Assembly (NCBI GenBank): GCA_907165065.1
Contig: OU015528.1
Location: forward strand, 33,688,515-33,752,514
Length of the DNA: 64,000 nt
From: Caprimulgus europaeus
Lineage: Eukaryota > Chordata > Aves > Caprimulgiformes > Caprimulgidae
Direction of reading: 5' to 3'
The position numbers and the translations under genes were made by a program. Below the pieces are notes generated by a model. It was given only the letters and a program-made list of their open reading frames with translations. It was not told the origin of the DNA and made no database searches. Position 1 is the first letter of the stretch, and every line of letters begins with the position of its first letter. Below are positions 11,905-26,600 of the stretch, piece by piece.

Positions 11905-12006
11905 GTTTCCAAAAGTGTCGTGAACTCCAGCACAGCAATAATGGTTCTAGCATCAGATGCAGGATACCGCTCAGTGACAGGAGCTAGCTTCATCCCAGAA
12001 GACAAG
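11905..12006 (+). other. Open segment with splice-like ends (candidate divergent exon)
   Basis: 102 bp open on the plus strand, exactly 34 codons. It is preceded by tactgtgcag and followed by AAG|gtaata. The translation begins VSKSVVNSSTAIMV and matches no family I recognise. It sits about 680 bp from the TSPAN8 start and points away from it. The upstream pyrimidine tract is weak, so chance is a real alternative. Confidence 0.15.
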
Positions 12007-15000
12007 GTAATAAACCTCTTTCTTTATGTTTTGTTTGTTTTCTTTTGTGCTCTCAAACTAGGAATCCTGAGGAGAAAATAAAGGTATCATTGCTCTTTTT
12101 TTTTCTATCAGCCAATTTTCAAGAGAAGCCCTGTATAGCGGTCCTTGGAGGGATGAGGGTCAGACGAAGGTTCCTCTGAGTTCATGGCAAAAAAAGAATA
12201 TTTTGCAGGTGAACACAAAAGATTCAAATGTGAGAGATTAAGGGCATGCTGGACTGAATTGATTTATGAAGCCTCCTTGGCCAAAGCCCATGTTTCAGTC
12301 TTCACTGTCAGTTCGCATTCTTCATTTTTGCTGTCTGTATTTGAAAAAAAAAAATAAAAATTGAAAGTGTTAGTATATAACACACCTGTAGATGGTGACA
12401 AAAAGATGTAACTTAGAGCCTGGCTTTTGTAGGATCCACAAAAAAACCCCATCTACTCTATATTGAAAACAACTTCCTCTAGCTGCTCTCTAAAACAGCT
12501 TTTAACGAGGGTGTGATGTTGTAAACTTTCCATTCATTTTCACTAATTATTTTTAAACAGACACAATCATGCCCATTTTTATGAGTGGCTTTATACCTGC
12601 CTTTGACTTTCTGGGCTCCTTTCTGGAGTATTACTGTCTTTTCTGTCTCCAGGAGATCAGCCGCCTAACTAACTTATTTCACAACATCCATCCTGAGTCT
12701 GAGAATGTTCCTAAAAATAATTGCACTCATGAAACACAGATTTTGTAAGGATTCGGAGAAACAACTGTGTGGTATGGTTTAGATCTAAAGCACTCAACAA
12801 ATAAGTAAGTTGAGAAATGTGGGTGTCTTTATGGAGGGATGCCATAGCCACAGATGAATCATGAGAAAAGTTTAAAGGGCCAAATAAAATTGTAAGAAAA
12901 GGGCCACGAAGAGTAGTAAGACAATCACAGATGACACAGGATTTGAAGACATAAGTTTGCAATCAGACCATGCAATTGCAGTAAACTAAGTTTATTATAA
13001 GTGGAGTTCAGAAACAGCATTTTGTACCAAAAACTACAAAGCTATAAATCTTCATACATGGTAGATACTCATTAAAGAAGGCTTGAGTGCAGCACTGTTA
13101 TCTGTGAGATGCCTAGCCCAGGCATTCAGTCAGATGTCTGAGGGAAACTGTGCTAGGGCAGTAATAATATAGGAAGCAAGTGTGAGCACTCATACATCAG
13201 CCCTTTGGAAAAGGCTGGTGTGCAAGGATCTTTCACATGCAAGAGGGTCACTCCCTCTTCACCTCCCCACCTTTCTTCCCAGCACTCTCAGATTTTGGGC
13301 AGGTAGGGGTCTGCACCAGCAATGCCCCGATGTGACTCCCACAGTGGCACACAGTCCCGGGCTGTCAGAGGACCTCAGACCTGTCCAGGGGCAGAAACCT
13401 CTACAGAATCTCTGGACCCTTCCCCAGCCCCCACCCATCCTCAGGAGGGGTAAGACCAGCACAGCTGAGTTTCTTGTTCAGTCTAGGAAATTTAAGCAGC
13501 TGAAGATAGATATGATTTAGATCTGAAACCTGTTTTCTTTAGGATTTTATACTTATGACTGCGGATGTAGAAGAAATTTTCCAGAATTTCTATGAGGATT
13601 TTTCAATTAAAAAAAAAAAAAATGCCTATTGAACATTAACCACAAGCAAGTTCTGGTAAGATCCCAGTTCTGCCTAAGCCTTGAAGAATCTACCTGCATT
13701 TTATATGTTTACTGATCTCTTTGGAAAAAGCAAAAAATTCGTAGGACCTGATAGATGCTCCTTTTCTAAGACAGCCAACACAAACTAATTTCAAACTTAA
13801 ATACATTTCCTAGTGGGTTTACAGCGTGCTAATTTTGACTGCTCAATAGAAACTCAGTATCTGAATTTGCTACAATTCCATGTTTCATACCTATATTTAA
13901 TGGTATCCAAAGTAAAAATATATCATCTAAGATTAAAAGCAAACAAGCAGTTTCCATTAAGTGACAGATTTTCAGGTTAAATCTTCTGTATGAGTTGGCG
14001 ATTTCTTATTTCCTGGCTACACAGTCCTTTTTTGTATGTCTTGGAGAGGGGAAAGCCACAATTACAGCAAAGATTACATTAACAGTAATGCAGATAATTA
14101 TCATGCAGATAATTTCAGAGGCTTATGAATGACAGCAATGGCATGAGATTTTTTGTTGCTATTTGACTGCATGTGAAATTGCTCCCATTACCCTTCCACT
14201 AACTGTTGAGATGATCAGCTATGCCCTACTGATGGCAAAGCCTGTGCCACAAACTTTTCAAAAGCTTTTCCCAGTAAAGACATTGTAAAACCCTGTTCCC
14301 TTACTGCTCCACCTTATAGATTAGAAGAGGAGGATTACCAGGGCACAGCCTGGGTGCAGTGCAGGGTATGAGCCTCTGACAGAGCACACACAGCTCCCCA
14401 CCACAACAGTGAAGCTATGATAACGTGCTGACTTTGCCCGCTGTGTCACACAAGAAACGAGAGGAGGAGAGACATATTGGCAGAAAAAAAAATAATAGTA
14501 CATCTATAATGAACCTAAAGTAAAGCATCCCCCTTTGACACTTCCCAAGCAGCTACAGTTGGTTTTACAGTGCTTTCATCTGCCTTCTCCTCTGGGCCCT
14601 TCTTCACTTTGAGCCTTTTTTTTCCTTTTTGTACAACCTCCATTTCCCCTTGTGAGGTGCCTCTCCATGGTTACGTTGTGACCAAAGCCCATGGCAGATG
14701 ATTCACTGTATAGCCAGTCATATCTTCAGCTCTGGACTTGAAAAACTGGTTTCTCCTGAGTAGCAGTGAGCTCCTTGAACAGTGGGATATGGATGGTGGA
14801 TAATAAAAGTTTTTTGACATCATAATTTCTGCTCAGTGCAGTGACAAATGTACAACAGAGAAGACAGGTAAGAACTATAATCAGCATGGAACTTGCAACC
14901 TCAAAGAGATGAGTAGATATCTGGATCTGCTGAATCAGTAGGGACAGCACATATAAGCTGTGCAGAGACAGATCTCAAGCTGTCACAGCATTCATCCTTC

Positions 15001-18000
15001 AGCCAAAGGGGTACTTCACCTCTTGCAACCTCACCTGTTGCCCTGAGGTCTCGCCTCAATACAAGTTTCTGCATTTCCTGATTAAACTTCTGTCTGAACA
15101 GTAGTGCAAAGTAGAAGAGCTTTATATTTTTTCATAATAAATTGCTCATCCCTGATGCCAGGTGAAACAAGTGCTGTGTGCCATCAGCCTTGACAGCATT
15201 TTGGCACTCTTCTAAATGAAGAATGCTGCCCAAAGAAGACATGTTTGCAGTTCAAACAGTAGGACAAACACCTTCAGACCAGTGGGAAATGGGAGCATCT
15301 GGTTTTGTCCTTGAAGGTATTTGCAACACTGGGTCTGACTGAGATTGCCGTCACCCTACTACAGCTCATGTCTTGGGTTCAAACTTAGCAAATAGATTTT
15401 ACTGCAATACCATAATAGCCAGTAATAATTCAGTTGTCAAACTGAAGTATGCTCCCATGTCTGACTCTTAGCAAAGTACTACAGTGTTCCAACAGATCTT
15501 ATTTAAGGAGAATTATTTTGCATTGGGATATTTGTGGTGCTGACATGGCTGCTGAGTTTATACTCGGCTCCCACAGTAAAACAACTACAAGATTTTAAAA
15601 TATCCTTTCATCTAGGCCTTGAGTTGAAGGGTAAGAGTGGAAAATGACAAAAATAAACCTGAAAACTCCAAAGGCTAAATAAAAAGTAGAAGAAAGAAGA
15701 TAGCAGTATTGTATTTAAACTTAGGAGTTTTACGCCATTTTCATGATTTTGGGTAGCTAACCTGTGATCGACAACACTATAAGTGGATAACCATTTTGAA
15801 AATTTCTGTTTCTCACATGGCTTAGACAACTATGACTGAATCCAAGGCTGATCCTGCAATTGATCACATGAAAAAGAATGAAAGCATTTTCAACCAGTGT
15901 TAGGCATGTATATGGCTGGCAAATTCAGATGTCTAGGGTGCTTTTACAGATTCTGCAGAGTAATGAGGGCTGCTAAGGAGTGATCTAGCTTATCCTAAAA
16001 TAGGCATGACAACAGGCCAGGTGAACTGTGCCCTTAAACTGCCTGTTCCTTTCCACTGACCAAAAAGTGAGCCCAGGAAACTGAAATCATATGAGGTAGA
16101 GCCCACCCAAAAGCTTCCTCAGTGGGGCAGCATCTCTGTTTCACAGCAGACCCCTTCTGCTCTTACAGTGCTCTAAAGGAATAACATTTCCCTTTTAGGA
16201 CTTCTTTGTTAGAGTGGAGCAAAAAATAGAGGGGAAAAAAAAAAGTGAATTAAGATCTGGCCTTAGTATTTAATACTGCAGGCACATCTGCACAGTTTTT
16301 GCCATGAGATGGCTTTGCTCTGGCCCAACCCAAACCAGGGTAGCTGCCGTAGCATGGTGTGCAGCCCATAGCTGCAAGCTCAGTCTCTCAGAGGAACTGA
16401 TTTGTTGCAGCTTAGCAGTGCACTGACCCCAGCATCACCACAGTTTCACCTCAGAGCAAGATAGAATCCACCCAGAAAATGGTCCCATGTGGTCCCTCAG
16501 TGCCAAATATTGCTACTGACTTCTCTTCTTTCTTTTCCTCCCTCCTACCACACTCCGAACTGTTACAAGGATGAAAAAACTTGTGTCTCAGAGCAGTATC
16601 TGGAGTCTCTGTTTCCTATGGGCTATATGACTGAATTGGGCTCCTGTTAGTGTCCTACTGGGAACTGATTTCTTGCCTGTTAGGGCTTTAACTTTCACTT
16701 TGAAATAGTAACTGTTTGTAACCATTAACCATGTAAACACGTCTTTCATGATGACTGTCTTCCTCTCCACTCCTGCTAATGAAAATGTAAACTCTACATA
16801 AAAGATACAGCCTAACACACAAGTTGGTGAGCAATCCAGATCACAAGAGGAAGCAGCCTGACCATCAAAGAAAACCTAGATGTCTCAGCCATGTCTATAC
16901 ACTCAGGAGCAGGCAAATCCTGCTGTGTTCTATACCAATCCCAGCTTCAGGCTGGGAAATGTATAGCTGAGTTAACCTGGTGCCCTACCCTCCTCATGAG
17001 GCCTGAAGAAAAGCAGTGTGGACATGTAATACCCCTCGTCCCAGAACAGGCACTCAGAGAGGGGCTCTTTTGGCCCAGGTGAGTGTGTTGGCCATTGGGG
17101 TGCTGGTCAGAGGTATGTCATGCCCTCCCTCTGACCACACTTTTCACATTAGCACTGGAAATCTTGCCCTCGAGGAGGGAGTTTAAAAGGGGATATGTCT
17201 CCACAAAAGGTTCCAGTTCTGACAAAAGAGTTTCATCAGAAAATTCCCAGCCAGCTCTGTGCTGAACTCCTATCAAGGCACTTCATGGCCTGGTGCCAAC
17301 ATCACTCATCTGTTCCTGCTTTAGTAAGGTCTAGTGTCTCAAAGACTCTCGCTTCCCCTAAAGCAAAAACTCTTCCACCAGAAAACAAACCTTGTGTAGC
17401 AGGTCTGCCCGTGATCCGCTTCCCCTCCCAAAGGATGCAGCCTCTTCTTCCCGTACACTGCTGGTTTTCTTCTAAGCCTTTCATCTGAAAACTCTCTGAA
17501 ACACATATTTTTAAGTTTTCATTGATATTTGGCTCATATTAAAATAAAATAAGTCCTTAAGTACGAATAACCTCACATACCTTAATCCACATATTCATCT
17601 TTTCACCTTCTTTGCCTCCCCAGACCTTTTCATTTACTGCTAGCTTTCTTGGCTGTGTTACATCCTTTTTGCTCATTTATGTACTTCATGAACTAAGCTG
17701 TTCTTTTATGTCAGGGATTTCCTATTTCCAATTGCCTGGTCAGCATTCATTTAAACTATACATCTCCAGGTTTAAAATATTTTGTTGGCTTCAAAATTAA
17801 TTCATCATGGATCAGCATGCTAATCAGTGTCAGTAAGGGCTTCACTATCTAGCCTGTAAGTATACTATTAATCCTAACTTTTTTAAAAAAATGCTTGCTA
17901 AAGAACCCATACTGAATATGATTCTTGTAGATTTGTATTATGTAGGCAGGGCTTAATGTATGGGAGCTGTTACCACCATAGGAGGTGGTATTTTTGACCC

Positions 18001-21000
18001 CTAGTATTTTCAGTGCATCTTGAAACTGTGTCGTAAAGTACAGATTGATGTGAAGGAAGATGCCTAAAAAATAGAACAGCCTTTGTCAATGAAGGATCAA
18101 AAGGCTCCAGATGCATCTTTAGAATATCACCTTCTTTTTCAAGCAGGGGCGAGTTGATCTAGGAGTGTTTCGCCTGGAAACCAGAGAAACTTGAACCTGG
18201 AAATTGTTCTGCTATACACTGGGAACTTGATTCTGATTTTGTTTATGCCCATGTAAATCAGAAGTTTATAAAACAAGTCACTGTCAGTTCAGATTAGAAA
18301 TTATATATCTAACCTTCCTCTCTATCCTAATTTTTCTGAGGGAAAAAGAATATATCTGCCAGAAAAATGTGACACATTCTCTCTGAATTTTTTCTGCTGC
18401 CCTCCAGCCATGGGTGGGAAGTGTCTCAAATGACACGAGACCTACACAGGTATACAATTATTTTGTGATCCAAAAATCAGATACTTATATGTTAAAAAAT
18501 GACAACTAGGCTATTCTGTTGTTTTTTTATAGACATCAGTTGTGTAACTATAATTGTATTACTCCCTATAAAGATGTTTTCTTAATGTCTCATATGAAAA
18601 CTCTACATAATATGGGCAGGCAGGCAATGTGGTCACCAGTTATGTTTAGAATTAGTACATGGGAAGTACATAACATCTGTCATGAAATTTTCCTCAAAAA
18701 AGGTATATTTGATATTTATTTTGACAAGTGTATTTCTTCTATTTCAGGATAATATGACATTCAATCCCCACTTTCACTGAGGCATACTTCTGTTTGGCAA
18801 AGTAAGTAAACACATGCAAAAACTAAAAAACAAATAGAAGTAAGCAAGCTTTAGCTTTCAATGTAATAAATTCCTTAAGTCTCATTTGAGGTAAAACATT
18901 CGTGCTCTGAAAGTTGAATGGGAGCTTCTTTATTTTTCTTTGGTTGCTGTAGAGAAAATGATGCTATCAAAATAACACTACATAGCAAGTGAGCTACAAG
19001 CTTCACAACCCCCTGAAATACAGAGTTCCTCTGGGACTGTTCTACCAGATGTCTATAATCTTCTCAGAGTCCAGAGAGGAGTTTCCATCAACCCTCATCT
19101 GCTAACTGACCTTCACAATCCCACTGACATTAAACTGTTGCTGTGCAGTGCTCTGTGGACACTGGGGTCTTTTCTGATTCAGAAAGTTGCACTGCTTTTT
19201 CAGTTTAATTCCTTCACACACAAGCTTTTTATTTCTGCCCTTGAGTGTTGTTTTGAATATGAATATGAAGCTTGAATATGAAAATTCTATCATTTGCAGA
19301 CTATAAACTTTTGCTGAAAAAACATGTATTTTCATTCTCACTCATCTTTGTCCTGCAAGTGCTATTCATTTATCCCTTCTATACATAAAAAGGCTCTTTT
19401 CTTTCCAAATGTTATTTCTGTGGCTGAAAGGACAGGAAGAGAACTGAAGAGTATTACTGAAAGCTTTACAGTAACTACCAAATAGCAGAGTTAGTGACTT
19501 TACCTACTGGCAATGATCCAGATTTGTTACTTGCACATGTGCAATTCACATTTGTACTAAAAATTAATTTCCTACTGAAGCCACTGAAGAAAGATGCTGT
19601 AGAGAGCCCAGTCCTCAGAAAAGCTAAGAAGCCCATGCTGAAGGACTGTCAGCCTCCCAAAAGTGTAATCAGAGCTGAGTGCTGAGCTGCTTTCAGAGGA
19701 ATTGCAGTACCATCCGGCACTAAGCTCCAAATGTTAACCACTACTGTAAAAATAGTTCCCCTTTTTTCAGCTTTCACAAGTTTTCTGGGATTACCTCCTT
19801 CTGAATAGACAAGCACATGGATCTAGGATACTCTTTGGTGTTGCATAAAGATGATTGTCTTTAATGTTACAAGAAGTGTCCAAAACCCTTCTTTACTGAC
19901 ATAGAAAGAAAGACGATGCATACTGAAAGAAAGCAGGGAGTTTTGTATCTACAGAAGTACTTAGAGACAAGCTCAACCTTTTGGAGGCCATTTGGTGTCA
20001 AAAAGTATGATATCAGAAGAGATGAGCTTCTGAAGATTATTCTTTGATTGCCACCATCCATGGAGGATTTCAAAGCTCTGCACACAGTTTGTCTTAGAAA
20101 TGACTCTGAAATTTTCAAAACCTCCTCTGCAGGGCCAGGAAAGACAATCTTTATCTGCCCTGGGTGGATAGCTGGAATGGAAGAGGCCCCTCTTAACCTT
20201 ATGGTTAAGGTACTAATGCAGTAACTCATGCAAAAATTAAGTTAGTAAAATTCCTATTTTATGTTGTCAGAGTTGCTATGAGAAAAACTTGCCCCTGTGA
20301 AAATATTTGGCCAAGCCAAAGCCAAATCTTGGGCAACTGTGCTTATATCCATAGCATGAGCCAGAGGAACTTCCAGGAAGTGTGAACTAAAACCAATGCA
20401 AATTATTAAACTCTAGTTTTAATTTAAAATAGAATATATAAAATAGATAACATTTAAAACAGAGGTGGAAATGTCAAAAGGAAGAAGAGTGAAAACATCA
20501 CAGCTAAAAGTGAAACAGGATTGTTTTCATGTCATGCCTCCTTTGAGCACAGTTGCTGTAGTGTTTAACTGTTAAGATAATCAAAGACACTTTTCCATTA
20601 AGCTGTAGGCTCCCCATCAGCATATCGTTAGGCTTTGTGTCTTCTCTTTGCTAAACCATTTACTGTCTCAAAGTGAAGAATTTCTTCCTTTGTCATGTCC
20701 ATAGATGAGATTAACAAGCACACGGACTTTATACACTTCATTAATCCTTGTGATGATTCATGCGCATGGAGGTCATACTCTAATCCAAGTCAGACCTCTA
20801 AAAACACTTGACCTCCAGATGGCTGGGCTGACTGCTGTAGCTAAGAGCAGAGTTTGGACACAACATCTTTCTTTTCATAGCACTGTAGTACAGATTAAAC
20901 ATTCTCAAACTATTCTTATAAAAGACATGTTTGACTTTGTGCTGACTACACAGAAAAAAAGGTCATTTAGGCAAGGATTTTGATTAGTCTGAGATTTAGT

Positions 21001-22189
21001 TCAAAGACTAGCACCGTTGCAGTTGGCTCTCGAAAGAGTCTTTGGGTACTAAAAATAAGGCATAACCATAGTGCTGCAAATAATAAGCTTGTTGTCAAAA
21101 GACGTCAAACATGGTGTGAGCATCCTCCAGGATGCACACTGCTGGTTGCGCAGGACTGCACTACAGGGTGCCTGAGATCTCTGGAAGACGTGCCAATTAA
21201 ATACTACAAACAAACAGAAATGTCACAAGAGAAATAAAACATGAATCTAATCACTATTTATTTACACTTGGCTTCAGCTCCATGCTTGGTTTTTAAGGCT
21301 CATAGCTCTTTATGGGGAATCAAATTTATTCCCAGATCTGAATGGCTTCCTCTCCTGTCCTTTCTCCCTACCACACAGAAATCAGACATCTGTTTGCCTG
21401 TGAGTAATGTTCTTTTGGTTTACTTAGTCTTACCACTGCACTGCTCACAATTTATTATATTACAGCCACCCAGAATTCCTTGTCACTAAGATATTTATTT
21501 TCCAGAGTTTATAAATAGGATTCCTTTCACTTAATTACAGCCACTTAAAAGGTAAGTCTAATTTAAGTTAGTTTTCTAACCTGAAGGAGATCCATCCAAA
21601 TTATACAAACAGGTGAGATGGCTCTTTGTTGGCAAATATTTACCTCTCTTTTCCATCTATAGAGACAACTCAAAGGATTAGCTCAGATTATGTGCCAGAT
21701 TTAGGAAGCTAATATTAAAAGAAAGAGATATTACCCTAACAGCTTTCTATCTGTGTAAGAAATTAAATGTTGTGCACTGCACACAGTGTACCATAAAACA
21801 AAGTCTGCTGGCTTTACCCAGAGGTAAGACACATAACTATTTTCCAGTCTGTTGGATTACTTAGAAAATATTTACTTCTCCCACAAAGTCTGTTGATCAT
21901 ATGCATAAAGGATCAGGTTCTTACCTCTTGTAAATAGGAATAACTTCACTAATTTCAAAATTGGAGTCAATAGCAGAAAGAACATACCGCAGGCCATTAA
22001 CTCCTTCTGAGACTATTGAAAAGGAATTCATCAGATCAGAATAGATGTAGGAAGTTTAATATTTTCCACAATGATCCATATGATGTATTTCCTCATATAG
22101 CCTGTCAACGATGGCAAAAAAGAGAAAAAAAATCACGAAGGTCAAAAGCTGTTCTCTCAAACCCCATATGCATTGCAGTTTCAATAGAA
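12007..22189. other. Intergenic, no recognised gene
   Basis: Ten kilobases upstream of TSPAN8 with no exon or transposon I can name. There is a GC-richer patch at about 13240-13450 and a short A run at about 13608-13621. The open frames have no recognisable content. Confidence 0.6.
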
Positions 22190-22375
22190 GTTTGCTGTTA
22201 AATGTGGTGGATTCTACTTCACTTGAAGCATTTAAATTAAATCTGAATACCTTTCTGAAAAGATATGTTATAGATCAAAGAGATGTATTGAGCCTGGGGC
22301 AAAAATAAATGGGTGGATTTCTGTGGGCTGTATTACATTAGAGTTCAGAATAGATGATAATGCTCTCTCCTCACC
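22190..22375 (+). mobile_element. Ancient CR1/L3-type LINE, 3' end relic
   Basis: The stretch from gtggtggattctacttcac through ctgaatacctttctgaaaag and the following gggctgtattacat matches the old amniote CR1/L3 3' end. That end normally encodes a tail like VDSSSLEAFKLNLNTFLK and then a short 3' UTR. The frame still reads that phrase here (about 22209-22260). The copy is highly diverged and its left limit is unclear. Confidence 0.6.
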
Positions 22376-22839
22376 TGACCATATGAATCCAGTCTCATTT
22401 AGTTAGACAGTACTTCACTGCCATAGGTATGCTTATTTCACAAACTATAAAAATACATCTAATTTAAGAAAATGGCCTTTGAGCTCAGTGAGTACTCCTG
22501 AGTCACATAAACCAGTCATTTTTTATTGCAGACATCATATTATATCCTTCTCTATCAACTTCTGTTATAGAAGTTTGTTTTCTTCACTTCCTCTCTTGTT
22601 GCTATACTGGTTATGAAAGTTCTTCTAATTTACATTGTAAATTTGCACATGGCCAGTTTACATTTATACAGTTTATTTCTGTATTTTCTGACAACCCTGT
22701 CTTTTATTATCATTTTCTTTTCTTTTCTTTCTGTAACATCTTTATGAACTGAAAGACTGCTTTGCTAAAAAGGTACCACATTCCTCTAGTTTCTCCTCAC
22801 AAGACGCTTGCCATTCCCCTACTGAACCTAAACGTGTCC

Positions 22840-23620
22840 CTCTGTCTGTTTCCTTTTGAGTTCACCTTTCCTGAATAAGGGACCCCCACACAGGACACAG
22901 AGCTCCAGATGTGGTCTGAAAAATAGCCATTTCTCTTTCTAGAGGTAACTGCTCTCCTGTCCATATTTGTCTTTCTTGGCTGTATCACAGCAGTAGTGCA
23001 TACCTATCCTGGTAAATAATATGCCCAAGTTCCCATCCTCAGTTGATTTCATCTGATTAGTTTATGGTTTATAATAGAAGATATTTTCTTATGCTTATCC
23101 AAGCTAAGTACTTGACATTATGTTTTGCAGAAATCCATCCCACTTCAATTTCCCAGTCCTCAGGTCAGTCAGGTCAGTCAGTTTTTCTGTATATCTTGAT
23201 CATTCATATCTTGACTATCTCTCAAACTTTTGTGTCACTAGCATTTCCCATCAGTGCTCTCCAGTTCTTCAGGGTACAGGGCTGGTTGATTGTTTGTTTG
23301 TTCAAAAAAAGGTCCCAACTCTCCTCCTCTGCTGCTCTGCTCCTCTATGAATTAGCTTCCTTTAATGCCACCATCTCCCCTTTTGACACTACCTGATGAC
23401 ATCTCTATTTTAAGCATCTCCTTATCCCCCACAGAGTGCTTCCGTCTATCTCCATCTTCGCTGGTTTAACAGATAACCCCCTATGTGGCATCCCATCACA
23501 GGCTTTACAGAGATGGGATAGAGAAAAACTCCTGCATTTGCATTGTCTGCAGAAGTGGCTGTCTTACCAAGCACATTTCATGTCTTTCAGGACAAGGCCA
23601 GTGATGGTGTTTTTCTGAAT
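22840..23620 (-). mobile_element. Ancient CR1/L3-type LINE relic, reverse orientation
   Basis: Landmarks of the antisense reverse-transcriptase region occur in order: gagctccagatgtggtctga near 22890, a ttttgtgtcactagcatttc block near 23230 (the usual 'gtgtcatcagcaaactt' site), and a block with aggctttacagagatgggat near 23500. It is far too decayed for any open frame. Confidence 0.5.
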
Positions 23621-26600
23621 ACTAGCTGAAGTACTAGACCTAGGGTCTAAGCAAATCTCAGCCTTGAATGGAGGGGAAGACAGTGCATTGTGGAGGGTTA
23701 CAGAGGTAGCCTGGGCAAACAATCCACTTCTGAAGCTAGGCCCAGAATCCAGGTGACTAGTAGGAAAATAAGGTTAGTTCTGTATTAGTTTACTCACTAG
23801 GACAATAAACTAACCATGGATCACTTTTGGGATTCAAATATCATAGATATTTATGCATATTGCTTTAAACTGCTCCTTGAATATGTGACAGAAATGAGCT
23901 TCCACCTTTAAGTGTTCAACCCTGCTCAGAACACTGACTTTCCAGAGAGGTGGGTGAATCTTCCATTACTTCCAAGAAGATTGCCCTCCCCACCCCGACC
24001 CCAAGTCTTCCTCTCACATTCCTTTTTCAGAGAGACATCTTTTCTGTGTATTTTTCCTCTTTTTCCCCACATCATGGCTGCCAGATAGCGACAGTCTTCC
24101 TCCTGTCTTTTGTGAAGCTGGCTATTCTTTCCAAATTCCTTCTTTCCTACCTTCTGTTCCTTCCTGTTCTTCCTTTCACTGTGCAGAAAACTCAACCCTT
24201 AATTACCTCTGTGTCTTTCAGTTGACTCTCTGTTCCTTTACGTTTTTCTTATAGACATACTTTCCTGATTCAACTTACCTAGAGGAACAGCTTTGAGATT
24301 GCCTTGTGCAATATGTATCTGCAAATTCTGAGTTTTCTGTGAAGCCTTTTCTCTACCATATTGTCTATATCCATCTCTGCTCCTGCACCAGTTGATTCTA
24401 CAATCTATTGATCTTTTCTTGGAGCTCTGATAGGTTACACTTAACGCATGCACAGCTCTAATCAGATATGCATTCTAAATAAATCCATAATATGAAGTGT
24501 CTTCCCTGACTAGCTCTACTGAACCTACAATTCTTTGGATTTCTTCTCCTAATAGTCTCCTCATCATCGTGTTCTTTTAAAGACAAAAATAAATTATTAA
24601 AAAAAAAACCAAAAAAAACCCCAGATACCACAGCACTCAAAGCAGGCTTCTGCATCCCTGACACCTCTCCAAAACAAATGCTCTGCTCCAGCGTGAGGAG
24701 TGGAGAACAGGAAAACAGAAACAGGGCAGAGAAGCAATGACAAATAAAATATCAGGGAAGTCAGGGGATGGAAGAACACTGTGGGCTACTTAGGGCAAGG
24801 GAAATCAAGAAAGATGGGGTCTATACATGGACTGTGCTACACAGTAAACTATTAATAACAGAGATCAGAGACAGGCAAATTAAAATGCTCCCAAGCTTCT
24901 TCATAGTTGAGGCAATGAAGTGCAGCTTTAGATACACGTTGGCACACCTCAGTTTGTGAGTCATGTAACCTAAGGTTAAGCAAAAGAAAGCCTTGTTTAA
25001 AACTGCACCTAGTTTTCTCCTCCCTTAGTCTGTTAATAAATAATTTTTGTAGATAACAATAACTGGTATGTGGAACTCGTGTAATGATGGAGACTTCACT
25101 CATGTTTACATTACACATTACCTAGAAACACACCTTGAGAGATGATAAGAACTTGTATGATGATATGTAACTGTTGGTGCCTGGTACATTACTGATTAAG
25201 CTAAAATACGGTGTGTACTGTAATGCACACGTTTGCTGAAGAAACAGGAAGGGAAAGGAACACTGTAGCAAACAAAATGTTCTTCTACTAAACTCTCCCT
25301 CCTTTTTCAGCGTGTGCCCAGCTTCCTTACTAGGGTGCAACTGATACAGAACATTTTAGCAAGTTTTAGTAAGATAATATTATCCCAGAAATTATAAACT
25401 AAACATAGGTTTATCATAATGGTTTACACCTTTCCCACCTTTTAATTCATTTCTTGGAGGCTTTTTGTCTGTTGACTAGCTGGCAGCAGTCTTTACGATA
25501 CTTCAGACTTTGGCCCTGAAACTCTCCTGCACGTGTGCTATTTCAGAGCCTTGCTGAACCCCCAGTGATCAGTGCTGTGCCCAGAGCTTTCCTGGAAATG
25601 TTCATTGTCCCCTGAGCTGCTTGGGCAGCCAGGCACAATAAACTCCACTTCTTGGTCAGAACTGCACAAAGACTCCCCCTAACCACACAAAAATAGAAAA
25701 TAATTGATGTACTAACTATTTGTATTCATAAGCAAGGAAATTAACTTTACAGGTTAAGATGCCCAAAAAAATTTGATGGAGTAAATTGTTTTCTGTTAAA
25801 ATAAATCACAGTACAACTGCAAAAAACCCCAACACTCTCTGTATGTTGAGATCTTAGCCAAGGATTACTTAGCTTGCTTTGTCTTCACTTTTATGACAAA
25901 GTTTTTGTACCAATGTTAATTAGATGTCCTTAACTACACATAAAAGTAAACCCAAGCAGAACTGGAAAAGAAGTAAACTTCTGTGGTGAGAGGAATTTTA
26001 TTGAAAACTTTAGCACTGCAAAATCACACACACATAAAAGTCCCAATCATTCATAAACTGTAGTATACAAGGTTGTTCGAAAGAGCTAAGAAAAGAACTT
26101 TCTATTCCAAAACAAATTTACAAAGTCAGAAATTAAACAAAGATGAGTGGAAGGTAAGAGAAAGCAGAAAAGGAAGTATTCATTATTTCACGCAGGGACA
26201 AAAATGTAAAAAAAGGAGGGAAATGAGAAGCATCATATTAGCTTTTCGGTGCAGTTGTTCATAGAAATTGGCAGGAAAGGGACTTCTGCATCCGTAATTC
26301 CAAGTCAGACATACACACACACACACCCCCACACACCCCTCTGTCCTCTTTGGGAGGTGTTCATTTAGTAGCCTTCCACCTTACTGAATGAGTGCTATGC
26401 TTCAGTCTGGAAGTTTAAAGGGGCAAAGGAGAGTCCCTCAGAGCCTTCACTCCATCACAACTATCAGGGATGATAACCATTACTGTGCATAATTCTGCTA
26501 CAGTAGGCAAAGGAGACAATCCCTATCTAAAACCCAGGCATACAGCAGTGTTCAGTATCACTGTTAGCTAGTCAGAGAAAATTAAAGGGATGACTGTAAG

